The notes under the pieces: generated by a model
Told to the model about the DNA's origin: nothing
Seen by the model: only the letters and a program-made list of their open reading frames with translations
Databases searched by the model: none
Shown: one piece after another, positions 23,500 through 63,529 of the stretch
Layout: each line of letters starts with the position of its first letter
How positions within the stretch are numbered: the stretch's first letter is position 1
Made by a program: the position numbers and the translations under genes
Assembly: GCF_024679095.1 (NCBI RefSeq)
Contig: NC_066520.1
Coordinates: 11,094,709-11,158,708 of the forward strand
Origin: Eriocheir sinensis
Taxonomy: Eukaryota; Arthropoda; Malacostraca; Decapoda; Varunidae
Direction of reading: 5' to 3'
Length of the DNA: 64,000 bases

Positions 23500-26280
23500 C
23501 GACGAAACGATCAATGATTCATTTAAATACAACTCAACTATCACTTCTTCGATGTTAACGAGGCAGAGATGCAGGTGGTCGTTTGGTGTGTTAAGCTGTC
23601 AGTTCTAGATGAACTTGGGCACAGGATCATGGTTGCCGACCGCCCAGCGGCGACACCTGCAGCAAGAACCTTTTCTTCCAGGGCCAAAGGACCCTGCTTT
23701 CATTCAGTGTTGGAAGTGGATCGGTACTTCGAGACCGTTTATAACGCTCACCGTAACAATCATGAGCGCCGTAAACAGTGGTCTTTTAGTATAAGTAACC
23801 CGGCCTAGTCATAATGTGAAAACAGACCCTGAGCCAATTTTATGAGCCTTGATCCTCTATGTAACTCCATCGTAACGAGTAGTCCCTAGAATAGCCGGTG
23901 GCAATACAGCAGTCACGTGACTCGTCAGACCGGCTATTCACCAGTCTATAGTTGTCTGAATCAGAACTTGTCAAGTCTTTTTACTTAATATGCTTAAATA
24001 TATGACCAACGAAGCATTTGAAAGCTTATGGCACGCACTCATTATCTTTAAATTAATGCTTTCACCATCCTCCACCCCCCAAAAAAAAAAAGACAGTTAT
24101 TGCTCCACGCCGATCTGTACAACAATTTTAGCATAGCACAGTTTACACAACGTGGAGTGACGGAGGAGTAGAGCAGAAGTTGTAAAGAAATACCATAATA
24201 AAAGAAGTATTTTCCCAAAATAGAAACGCATATAGTGGTTTCAGTCTTACAGCACTCGGGCACAAAGCCTCCCCACCCTCAAGAGCCCATGGCATTATTG
24301 GTGCATGAAAATATGAACAAGGAACACTAATGAATAAAAGGTAAGGTAAAGACTCAAGAGGAAGCAACCGCAACAAGGAAACTACGGGTACTGCTACTTA
24401 CGTGGTTGTGGCGGCAGTCAGGCCTTGCAGCTCGCTCGAGTCACCCAGCACGTCTTGTTCACACGGCGGCCTTACCACACGGCCTCCAACAACCTCCTTG
24501 ATCATCCAAACTATCCACACGGCCTTCAACAACCTTCTTAATTATCCCACTGGCAGACTTTACCTCCTGTGGCCAGCAACACCACGCGGGCAGGAAGAGC
24601 ATGAGTGAAGTGACAGGTGACCGTTGTTGTAGGAATCAGCTCGCAGCCGCAAAATAACCCAGAGTTTTAACTTGCTTACTTTTTCCATGTTTCACTCCCT
24701 GCTATCGTTTACTTTCCTGTTTCGCCTCCAATACATGGCACTAAAATCAGAGAAACACTTTTGATCAAGAGAAGGATTTATAACAAACGAGTAAGCAGAT
24801 TTAGGAACGTTAATTGATGTTCACTAGTTCTTGGTTGTTTGGTCTGTTGATTTCTGGCGGCAATATCAAGCATCACAAAGATCACAAGTGAACAAACTAG
24901 GACAAAACCAGGCAAATTAATATGTTTTCTTGCTGTGTATCCCAAATACGCATGCGTGGTGGACCGTGGACAGCAGAGCGACTGATTTCTGCAAGGAGGT
25001 ATTTCTCTCAACACCGTGTCAGCCCTCATGCCAAGTGGTCTGTCCCAGTGTTCCGAATCCCAGAAAATAATGTATCCCGAAAACTACCTAGGTATCAAAG
25101 TTGCCTATCCACGTAATTAAAAGAAGTATCCATTCAGTAAATCACGTTACATGAGAAGTCTAGTTAGTTGGTTTCATTTCGCCGGTCCACCCACAATTTT
25201 AAGCGGGAATTTTGACGTGGCATCAGCGCACTGTTGGTTCGTCATCAGGTGAAAATCAACTTGTGGTAAATATTTAACTTACGCCTTATATAAACCCCGA
25301 ACATGCCCATTTGCATCAATGATATACCATGCTATCACGCGAGACAACTTTGTAGTACCAAACAGCCTATAAGAATCAGGTGATACGCGAAGCACTGATC
25401 AGCTTTTTAAAAACTTATAATTTATCTTATTTCACGTATAAGAAAGGTATCTGGCTCTGTAAGTGCAAATAAAAGGTACCAACTGTGATTTTTTACCGGA
25501 TGCCATTAACATGGGTATTGCAGCTATCCTAGCATCACATTCAACAATATTTCATGCTACATACTTCGAATATCTTTTATGTGATTTACATACAAGAAAT
25601 AATTAAAATATCTTTCATTTATGTTAGTTCAGAGCCATGTACTTTCACTTTCCTGAAATGAGATTAATTACAAGTATAGGCTCCAATTCTTTTTCTTCCT
25701 CCTCTTGCTTCACCTATATTTAAATAACCATAGTTCACCCACGTATGACCTGCCCATAGTGTTTGGTGTAACCTTGTCTTTCGTGTGCTTGTGTGGGATA
25801 TTATCGATGCTAATCGCCATGTTTAGGATTTATACATCCCACTTAATATAATTGTACTCTTCTTGCATGACAGCCAACTTTCATGATGAGGGCTATGACG
25901 ATGAAACAGGATTATTTTGAAACTTACAAAGCATAACTTAGAGTAGATGAAAAATGAGCTTATTTGTTTTATCCACTTGGAGTGAAATGGTAACACATCC
26001 ATATGGTGTTGAAAGGTTACATACTACCATATAGAAAGTTTTCCTTTTTTTTTTCCTAATTTATAAATGTGGAGGGAAATCATAAAGAACGAGTTTCTTA
26101 AGGAGTCGAAGCTTGAAATAATTGGACAAAAGGTTTTAAGTACCCTTAAAATTTACGCACCTTAGTTCTTCAACAGTCTTGTGAAAGTTTGCCATTCATA
26201 CAACAGTGGAGGGATAAAAAGACTTTGTGACATCCTGAGAAAACCTGCCTGAGAAAACTTCCTTTTCTGTGGGGTAGGAA
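23500..26280. other. mostly unique DNA, no gene recognised
   Basis: Moderately AT-rich, few microsatellites, open frames under 85 codons. A good donor-like GTAAGTAG on the - strand near 24397 lacks a matching acceptor. This is the least repetitive stretch of the window. Confidence 0.4.
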
Positions 26281-26289
26281 GTTGGGAGC

Positions 26290-26470
26290 GTATGTTATAG
26301 TTGTGCGTGGCAGTGATGCTCATGTCTGTCCCATTAGCCCTTTGAGCCTGTGGTGGGGAGAACCCATTAATGCAACACAGGCCCAGTGTGAAATCTGGGT
26401 TACCACAGTTTACCTTCTCCAGGTTTCCCAGGTATATACGTACTCATTTATCGACCATCTTAAAGGAACG
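26290..26470 (-). mobile_element. SINE body, same family as the 31270 SINE
   Basis: Inverted, it reads GATAAATGAGTACG, then ACCTGGGAAACCTGGAGAAG, AACTGTGGTAACCCAGA and CCCACCACAGGCTCAAAGGG. This aligns with 31367-31480. The tRNA head is missing. Confidence 0.6.
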
Positions 26471-26489
26471 GCCACGCAATGCAGTGGTT

Positions 26490-26700
26490 ATGAAATGCCA
26501 GAATTTTCTCTTTACTACGCTCCCACACGACCACTGCTTGTAACGGAATACACGAGAAATTAATCCAGACAAGGAAAGGTTTTGCCGGCGCTGGGGATTA
26601 AACCTGCAACCAGCGAGACGGACAGCCACTCCTTAACCAGTTGGCCAATGAGGTACCCCTGCACACAGAGTGAGTTATGGAGGCTGTCTATCAAGCAAGT
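26490..26700 (-). mobile_element. tRNA-derived SINE (family D)
   Basis: Inverted, it reads GTACCTCATTGGCCAACTGG, a short arm, GGTTTAATCCCCAGCGCCGG as B box, then AAAACCTTTCCTTGTCTGGA. Near-identical to the copy at 26860-27060. Confidence 0.7.
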
Positions 26701-26859
26701 TGCTGCACCACACGGCTCCCCATTCCTATTTAGATTAATTTCTATGCTTTCAGATTTTCTATTTTCTATGAACTCTTTGGAGAGCATGGGCCATCATCTA
26801 CCTGTTATTTCTCTGGGGAGACAACAGAATCACAGGAGAGGATCCCACCACTGCCACCA

Positions 26860-27060
26860 GTGAAATGCCAGAATTTTCTCTTTACTACACTCCCACACGG
26901 CCACTGCGTGTAACGGAATGCATGAGAAATTAATCCAGACAAGGAAAGGTTTTGCTGGCGCTGGGGATCGAACCCAGACCAACGAGATGGGAGAGCCACT
27001 CAACTAGTAGGCCAAAGAGGTACCCCACCACAGAGGGAGTTATGGGAGGGTCGTCCATCA
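26860..27060 (-). mobile_element. tRNA-derived SINE (family D), second copy
   Basis: The head, inverted, is GTACCTCTTTGGCCTACTAG with GGTTCGATCCCCAGCGCCAG as a well-kept B box. The body is AACCTTTCCTTGTCTGGATT, then TTTCTCATGCATTCC and GGCCGTGTGGGAGTGTAG. It lies about 370 bp from the first copy in the same orientation. Confidence 0.75.
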
Positions 27061-27084
27061 GGCAAGTCGCTGCACTACAGTTCG

Positions 27085-29517
<2,433 letters not shown>

Positions 29518-29821
29518 TAAATATTATAAATAGTTGTTTTATGCCTTTTAATGGTTTATAATTTCCCCCAAAATTGAGGGATTTTGGGATTTTTTCTTCA
29601 CTTGGGAAAGACATGAAAATATGCTTTAAATAAATGATAACAATATTTTTGTTTATTTCAGGAAATATTTTTCACAGTGATTGACTGATAGGTAACTGCT
29701 ACATATTGCATTACCAGACTGTACATCTTTAAAACATTTTTTTTTATATAAAAACTAGCTACCAGAATTATAAAGAAACTTACATATATTATCACTATTA
29801 AATGTCTCACAACATGAAAAT

Positions 29822-29942
29822 AAATGCCAAATTGAAAGAAATAAACATCAAATTGAAATAAATAAATGTCAAATTGAAAGAAATAAACATCAAACTGAAA
29901 GAAACAAATGTCAAATTGAAAGAAAGAAATGTCAAATTGAAA
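29822..29942. repeat. 21-bp AT-rich minisatellite, six copies
   Basis: The unit AAATGTCAAATTGAAAGAAA plus one base repeats six times with small changes (AAACATCAAATTGAAA). The rest of 29515-30470 is AT-rich with no gene. Confidence 0.85.
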
Positions 29943-30479
29943 AACACAAGCAGGTTTGTCCCACAAGCGTCACTCCTTACTATGCTACGACTTCAATTCT
30001 AATTTTGTTTTAAAATAATTAAAATTAAATAAATATAAATCATATTTTTTTCTAGTTGAGATTCATAAAAGCTTTTATTAAAATAATTTTGGTAGCAAAC
30101 TTACTAATAAAAGATTTTTTTTTACCTAACTTCCATGACCATTCACTCAAACTCATACACAATCTGCTGCTTCTTCCTAACTCTCTTCCTCAGGGGAGGG
30201 GAAGGCTTTCTTGCCCAAGGGACGGGACTCTGTGTGATAAAAAAGAGATCAGAATGGGTGAAAAATATAGATTTGTGAGGATATAATTTACATGCATCAT
30301 CCAAACATGCACAAGAGTGTATTAGTGACTAAAATTTGTTGCTCAAAGTTTTGGTAGGCCTTACAACTATCAGTGATCTCATGCAAAATTGCAGTCCTTT
30401 TTAAAATTAGTTATGAGATACCACATACATTGTAATAATAGAAGTACATATAATGGCAGTGGTCAGCATGCCCAGATAC

Positions 30480-30600
30480 AAATTTCTAGGCCTGGGTTTG
30501 AATCCCAGTTCAGGTAGTCAGCATGCAGCTTAGTCAGCTGCTCATTCTCCTTTCGACTAGCCGAAATGGATACCTGGGGAACGCCACAACTTTATTCTGA
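30480..30600 (+). mobile_element. tRNA-derived SINE fragment
   Basis: GGCCTGGGTTTGAATCCCAG carries the B box. GTCAGCATGCAGCTTAGTCA, then GCTGCTCATTCTCC and TGGATACCTGGGGAACGCC follow, as in the better copy at 31270. 30600-31260 between them shows nothing else. Confidence 0.65.
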
Positions 30601-31269
30601 ACTTACAAGGGTAAGATTGAAGTCATCCAGGTCCTGTTCATCTATGATTGTGTGTAGTCTTTTTTCAGCTTGAACTGGTAAATCTGAAAATCAAGAATGT
30701 TAAATTATCCTTTTAAAATTCACACATATATTGCACTGGTATTGGCCACAGCAACAGGCTGAAAAGACATGGAAAATACTAGGTAGAATTAATTCACCTA
30801 ATTGTTCCTACATATTTGTATTATTACAAAGCTGGGTCAAACTCATAATCTCCCACTGTCTTAATGTGAAAAAGTTCATATTTTTGTTCACTTTAAATAT
30901 AGAAATTTATTTAGTAAATAATTTCAGTGACTGCTTGCTCTGTATGTGTTATTTTATGAAACACTTCCACCTCAGCCTACTCTGGCTCCATCATCCTCAT
31001 TCCACACTTGCACACAGTCCATCACCACATACAGCCACAGTCTCCTGGGTTACCCTAAGCCCTTCCCTGCTAACATCATTACTCTTGATTACTTTAATCA
31101 CTCTTGTAACCTCCATCCTCTTTGTTTGACTAAATCACCTCAAAACACTCTATTAACTAATCAGAACACTTGTAGTTCACATTTCACCTCATTATCTATC
31201 CTTTTAACCTTGTACATTTCACAGAGGCTCTTCAGCATGTTCATTTTCACAGCCCTCATTTTCTGTGGT

Positions 31270-31530
31270 GCAGTGCCTAGCTATGAATCCGTGAACCTGG
31301 GTTTGAATCCTGAACCAGGCAGTCAGAGTGCAGCTCACCCAGCTGTTCATCCTCCCTTTTGGGCAGGTTGATAAATGGGTACCTGGGGAACCCTGAAGAT
31401 AAACTGTGGTAACCTGATGTCACCCTGGCCTTGTGTCCTGGGTTCATCCCACCACAGTCTCAAGGGTCAATGCAATGGAGATGAGCACCAGGGAATGTGC
31501 AGGTATAGCATATGCCCCAACTTACCTTCA
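31270..31530 (+). mobile_element. tRNA-derived SINE
   Basis: B box GGGTTTGAATCCTGAACCAG, then CAGCTCACCCAGCTGTTCAT, AATGGGTACCTGGGGAACCC, AACTGTGGTAACCTGATGTC and the closing CTCAAGGGTCAATGCAATGG plus AGATGAGCACC. Members of the family are also at 11664, 26290 and 30480. Confidence 0.75.
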
Positions 31531-31534
31531 TCCA

Positions 31535-32112
31535 AGACTCCAAGCTTATCCTATGCAAACTTCTTGCATTCATACAGTGGGAATGGCACAAAACCCTCTA
31601 CACTCTTTCTAAGCTTAGGAAAATCTACTGACCATTCGACCAGAAATGCTGACAAAAGGGGAAGTGGAAACATAACATAATGAAAGATGATGACTGACAG
31701 GTGAAGTAAGAGAAATTTATACAGGAAAATGAATAAATCATGGTTGCTACTTCTAATTTGCAGGCCTGGCTGTTCAAGAAAAGCTGAGACACCATTTGAT
31801 ATCAGAGAGGATAAAAGGTGACCAAATTCGAGGTTTGGGTTACAATCTAAAGAATAGCTCTGCTCTGTGGTTTCATATTTTGTTGAAGACAAATAAGTAT
31901 TACATGAGATACCGAATTCTAGCCTCAACTTTTTGCATTATACAGGTCTCAGTGCTGCATGTGCCACACAGTTGGTGGTGATGGTGTCACCAATTCACAA
32001 CATGAAAAATAATCTCTATAATGATAATATAAAGTATATATACTTCCACTGGCTACAAGACATAAAAATTTATCTGAGCATGCCAAGAAATTAAACAACT
32101 TGCATACTTTAC
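31535..32112. other. downstream of the last recognised BRIP1 exon
   Basis: Exon 12 ends with one base of an incomplete codon at 32113, so at least one more coding exon must lie below. An acceptor-like cacatgcag is present on the - strand near 31955, but no convincing terminal exon could be chosen. Confidence 0.35.
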
Positions 32113-58667
<26,555 letters not shown>

Positions 58668-58669
58668 CT

Positions 58670-59455
58670 GCAAAGGGATAAAGTTCACGTTAGCACCCAT
58701 TGTGTTTTTCCAGCGTGGGCCCCAAATCAAAGATTCATGCAGAAATTTACAAGTAGACTGAAGCAAATTAGATCACATGGAGAAGAGGTTGTGAGTAAGA
58801 GTTTGATTTTGCTGGAGTTGAGTAAAATCTAGGTCATTAATATCCTTTAATAATACTTATATTAAATTACCTACTTGAGATGACAAACATTTTAAGCAAA
58901 AATTTAGCTGGAGATTATGGAATTATTTGGCAATAAAACTAAGCTTATACACAGTAATTGTTATTTATCAATAAGAAAAATGTAGTGTTTGGAGCAAGTT
59001 GGCACAAGACAAATGGGGCAGATTGGCAGAGGGTCAAATTATCCCACATCTGTTTAAATTTGCATATACATAATTGACAATATATCTTACAATATTTATA
59101 TTTTTCTAATATTTAGACGGATAGGATTTGTTCTCTACTTGTGTTAAGTATGATTCAACTGATGAGTTAGAATAATTGTTTTCTTTCTTAGCCTGTAAAT
59201 TGCGGCTTTGTCAGAGTTTATTCTGAATGAAAAGAAATTTTTTCATTTGAACTACAGTTCTGACTTTGAGCCAAGTCTGCTGTTTTAGAGTGTGGGCTCA
59301 CGAGAACTGTACTGATAAGGATTTTTTGTTACTTGCCAGAACAGTGATTCAAATGATGAGTTAATGTTTAACTGTTATATTTCCAAGCCTTCATCTAACA
59401 TTGTTTGGAATTAACTAATTTTGCAAAAAAAAAAAAAAAAGTATGTGCTCCATAA
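58670..59455. other. BRIP1 upstream intron, nothing recognised
   Basis: AT-rich; no Walker A exon or other exon could be seen. Confidence 0.45.
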
Positions 59456-59580
59456 TTAAAAAGTAAAAAGTGTGCCAGGTAGCCCCGGTCTCCCTTCTTT
59501 TTTTCTTTCTTTCTTTCTACATCTTACACAGCGCAATTTAATACAAATATGTCGATGAGCGGGCAACGGCCCTCCGCTGG

Positions 59581-59581
<1 letters not shown>

Positions 59582-59640
<59 letters not shown>

Positions 59641-59656
59641 TACGTTGCGCGCTCAC

Positions 59657-59703
<47 letters not shown>
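59582..59703. repeat. (CT)n-(GA)n inverted repeat
   Basis: About 55 bp of CT, a 22-bp spacer CATATACGTTGCGCGCTCACGT, then about 45 bp of GA. The arms are fully complementary. Confidence 0.95.
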
Positions 59704-59707
<4 letters not shown>

Positions 59708-61688
59708 CATGAACGTGTGCGCGTTAGACATGAACCTGTGCGCGGGAGACATGACCGTGTGCGCGGGAGACATGAACGTGTGCGCGGGAGACATGAACGT
59801 GTGCGCGGGAGACATGAACGTGTGCGCGGGAGACATGAACGTGTGCGCGGGAGACATGAACGTGTGCGCGGGAGACATAAACGTGTGCGCGGGAGACATG
59901 AACGTGTGCGCGGGAGAAATCAACGTGTGCGCGGGAGACATGTACGTGTGCGCGGAAGACATGAAATTGTGCGCGGGAGACAAACGTGTGCGCAGGAGAC
60001 ATGAACGTGTGCGCAGGAGACATGAACGTGTGCGCGGGAGACATAAACCTGTGCGCGGGAGACATTAACGTGTGCGCGGTAGACATGAACGTGTGCGCGG
60101 GAGACATGAACGTGTGCGCGGGAGACAAACGTGTGCGCAGGAGACATTAACGTGTGCGCGGGAGACATGAACGTGCGCGGGAGACAAACGTGTGCGCTGG
60201 AGAGATGACCATGTGCGCGGGAGACATAAACGTGTGCGCGGGAGACATGAACGTGTGCGCGGGAGACATGAACGTGTGCGCGGGAGACATGAACGTGTGC
60301 GCGGGAGACATAAACGTGTGCGCGGGAGACATGCACGTGTGCGCGGGAGACATGAACGTGTGCGCGGGAGACATGAACGTGTGCGCGGGAGACGTTAACG
60401 TGTGCGCGCGAGACATGAACGTGTGCGCGGGAGACATAAACGTGTGCGCGGGAGACATAAACGTGTGCGCGGGAGACATAAACGTGTGCGCGGGAGACAT
60501 GAACGTGTGCGCGGGAGACATAAACGTGTGCGCGGGAGACATGAACGTGTGCGCGGGAGACATAAACGTGTGCGCGCGAGACATGCACGTGTGCGCGAGA
60601 GACATAAACGTGTGCGAGGGAGACATGAACGTGTGCGCGGAGACATAAACGTGCGCGGGAGACATGAAAGTGTGCGCGGGAGACATCAACGTGTGCGCGG
60701 GAGACATGAACGTGTGCGCGGGAGACATGCACGTGTGCGCGGGAGACATGAACGTGTGCGCGGGAGACATGCACGTGTGCGCGGGAGATATAAACGTGTG
60801 CGCGGGAGACATAAACGTGTGCGCGGGAGATATGAACGTGTGCGCGGAGACATAAACGTGTGCGCGGGAGACATGAACGTGTGCGCGGGAGACATGAACG
60901 TGTGCGCGGGAGACATGAACGTGTGCGCGGGAGACATAAACGTGTGCGCGGGAGACATAAACGTGTGCGCGGGAGACATGAACGTGTGCGCGGGAGACAT
61001 GAACGTGCGCGGGAGACATGAACGTGCGCGGGAGACATAAACGTGTGCGCGGGAGACATAAACGTGTGCGCGGGAGATATGAAATTGTGCGCGGGAGACA
61101 TGAACATGTGCGCGGGAGACAAGCAAGTGTGCGCGGGAGACATGAACGTGTGCGCGGGAGACATGAACGTGCGCGGGAGACATGAACGTGTGCGCGGAGA
61201 CATAAACGTGTGCGCGGGAGACATAAACGTGTGCGCGGGAGACATGAACGTATGCGCGGGAGACATGAACGTGTGCGCGGGAGACATGAACGTGTGCGCG
61301 GTAGACATAAACGTGTGCGCGGGAGACATGAACGTGTGCGTGGGAGACATGAACATGTGCGCGGGAGACATAAACGTGTGCGCGGGAGACATGAACGTGT
61401 GCGCGGAAGACATGAACGTGTGCGCGGGAGACATGAACGTGTGCGCGGGAGACATGAACGTGTGCGCGGGAGACAGAAACGTGTGCGCGGGAGACATGAA
61501 CGTGTGCGCGGGAGACATGAACGTGTGCGCGGGAGACATGAACGTGTGCGCGGGAGACATGAACGTGTGCGCGGGAGACATGAACGTGTGCGCGGGAGAC
61601 ATGAACTTGTGCGCGGGAGACATGAACTTGTGCGCGGGAGACATGAACGTGTGCGCGGGAGACATGAACGTGTGCGCGGGAGAGAGAT
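59704..61688. repeat. 21-bp CpG-rich minisatellite, about 95 copies
   Basis: The unit ACATGAACGTGTGCGCGGGA plus G repeats for nearly 2 kb with point variants (ATAAAC, ATGCAC, GCGGAAG) and rare 1-3 bp indels. Each unit has three CpG. Since 21 is a multiple of 3, several frames on both strands stay open (up to 619 codons on the - strand, seven-residue S-P-A-H-T-F-M repeats). These are treated as shadows. Confidence 0.95.
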
Positions 61689-61704
61689 AAACGTGTACGC
61701 GCAC

Positions 61705-61890
61705 ACGGGTTCGAGCCCCGCCCGGAGCTATAAGTTGACAAGCCTCAGTCACCGCCGAGTGACCCAAGACTACCCACATGCTGTGAAGACCACCTACCAG
61801 CCCGGACTCTAGATTATCTCAGAGAGGATCAAAGATGAGCTCTGGGGAACAGCATGAGCCAAGGAGGTAGCCTTACTACAGCATTATAAA
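61705..61890 (+). mobile_element. 5'-truncated tRNA-derived SINE
   Basis: GGGTTCGAGCCCCGCCCGGA is a B box and acceptor arm. A body with AAGACTACCCACATGCTGTG and GAAGACCACCTACCAGCCCG follows. The A-box half is replaced by the minisatellite. Confidence 0.6.
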
Positions 61891-62260
61891 CACTTGTCTG
61901 CACCATAACGGGGCGGGGCGACCACCAGGCGCCACCAAAAAAGTCTACCAAATAAAATAATAGTAAATAAATAAATAAGTAAATAAACAAAATAAAAATA
62001 AACAGTGCGGGAAGAGTTTGGCTGTGGGCTCCCTAGACGCCGTTGGGAGAGACGCCATCTTGCATCTAAGCCGCTCTGGTTCCCTGTCGCCGACCCGGCG
62101 CTTCTGCCTTTACAGGAGTTCAATACCGAAGTAAAAATGATGATCTTTGATACTCCAGCAGATTGTGTTGAGGCAGCAGTGCCGGGTTGGGGGCAGTGAG
62201 CCTGAGCAGGACAGATGCAAGATAGCGAGTGGCCTGACTCTATTTACGGTCCTGGCAAGC
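61891..62260. other. non-coding stretch
   Basis: AAATA-rich segment, then GC-rich DNA. Nothing recognised. Confidence 0.4.
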
Positions 62261-62294
62261 ACACACACACACACGCACACACACACATACACAC

Positions 62295-62533
62295 GCCGCT
62301 CCCGTAGCGCAGTGGATTAAGGCTCTGCTCTGCAAAGTTAACGCCTGGCAGACTGAAGTTCCAGCCACGCTCAAGCCGAATAACTTCCACCGACAAGGAG
62401 GGGAGGTTCCTGTCTCAGTTGTGCAAAGATGAGGGTGGGTGTACGAGGTCCCAGCTAACGAGTTCCAAAGCTCTACGGGATGGTGATGGCTCCATGGCGA
62501 TCATGAGATCAACAGGAGATGAGGCAGTGGTGA

Positions 62534-62585
<52 letters not shown>
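62295..62585 (+). mobile_element. tRNA-derived SINE with (CA)n tail
   Basis: Head CGCTCCCGTAGCGCAGTGGA (A box), degraded B box GAAGTTCCAGCC, end GGCAGTGGTGAATTACACAC into about 45 bp of (CA)n. Also preceded by (CA)n from 62259. Confidence 0.75.
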
Positions 62586-62588
<3 letters not shown>

Positions 62589-62589
62589 G

Positions 62590-63294
62590 CTTCCAGCCCC
62601 AGCCTTCTTGCCTTCCCCGAGCCCCAAGTGACGATGCTTGCTTAGCTCGGCGAGCAGACATTTACAACAATTCGTCATCGGCCTATCGAGCGGCGTCTCT
62701 AAAAAAAGCATAAATCGTTTGAAAGAAATTTAACTTTCAAACAAATGCCTGACGGAGGGAGGAGATAACCCGGCGATAAATACTTCTCCGCGGCTCCGAC
62801 AACCCATAATGGCCGGCCGGGGAGTCCCATAAATCTTACCCAGCCATCACCTCCGACCCCCGCCACCACCACCTCGCTCACACCGCCGCCGCCGCCTGTC
62901 CACCCAAACACATCCCAGGGACCTTCTAGTGAGGCCGTTAGCATTGTTAGTCAGTCAGAGGAGGGACGCCCTACTCGGGAAGGTGCAGCGCCGGGTAAGG
63001 GTGTCTTGTAACGGGGCTGATGAGGCTTTCGGCGAGCTGTCAATAATAATGGGGCTCAGCGGGGGAAAACCAACAGAGGGCGTGTAAAGGCTCGGCCAGA
63101 GACGTTCCGGGAATAAGTAAGTTTCGGGGGGAGGGAGGAAGAGGAGGAGGAGGAAAGGGCGTTCGGGAGACTTGAGGAGACGCCGCCACAGCTGAGGGAG
63201 GAGAGAGAATGGGAGGATGGGGGTAGAAACAGACCAATTATACACAAAAAAGTTGTTCTGATATGATTATATTGCATTGAGATTATAAAAGATC

Positions 63295-63295
<1 letters not shown>
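62590..63295. other. GC-rich region, possible regulatory or 5' gene DNA
   Basis: CpG-rich sequence with CCGCCGCCGCC runs and little repeat content. No exon could be supported. Confidence 0.3.
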
Positions 63296-63300
<5 letters not shown>

Positions 63301-63389
<89 letters not shown>

Positions 63390-63437
63390 AGTGCTTACCA
63401 AACTATAGTGAAATCAGGATAACTTTTTCTTTTTCAT

Positions 63438-63468
<31 letters not shown>
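63301..63468. repeat. (CT)n microsatellites, two tracts
   Basis: CT runs at 63301-63387 and 63440-63468, each followed by a near-identical segment CAGTGCYWWCCAAACTATAG, then T-CAAATCAGG, so the block is duplicated. Confidence 0.9.
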
Positions 63469-63471
<3 letters not shown>

Positions 63472-63529
63472 GTGCCATCCAAACTATAGTCAAATCAGGC
63501 AACTTTTTTTATTTTATTTATTTTTTTAT

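Noticed and set aside
24396..24470. A - strand exon with donor GTAAGTAG
   Set aside because: No acceptor with a pyrimidine tract upstream and stops soon before it in frame; could be a 5' UTR exon but not supportable.
59920..61779. A 619-codon protein gene
   Set aside because: It is the translation of a 21-bp tandem repeat. Several other frames on both strands are also open and there is no independent coding signal.
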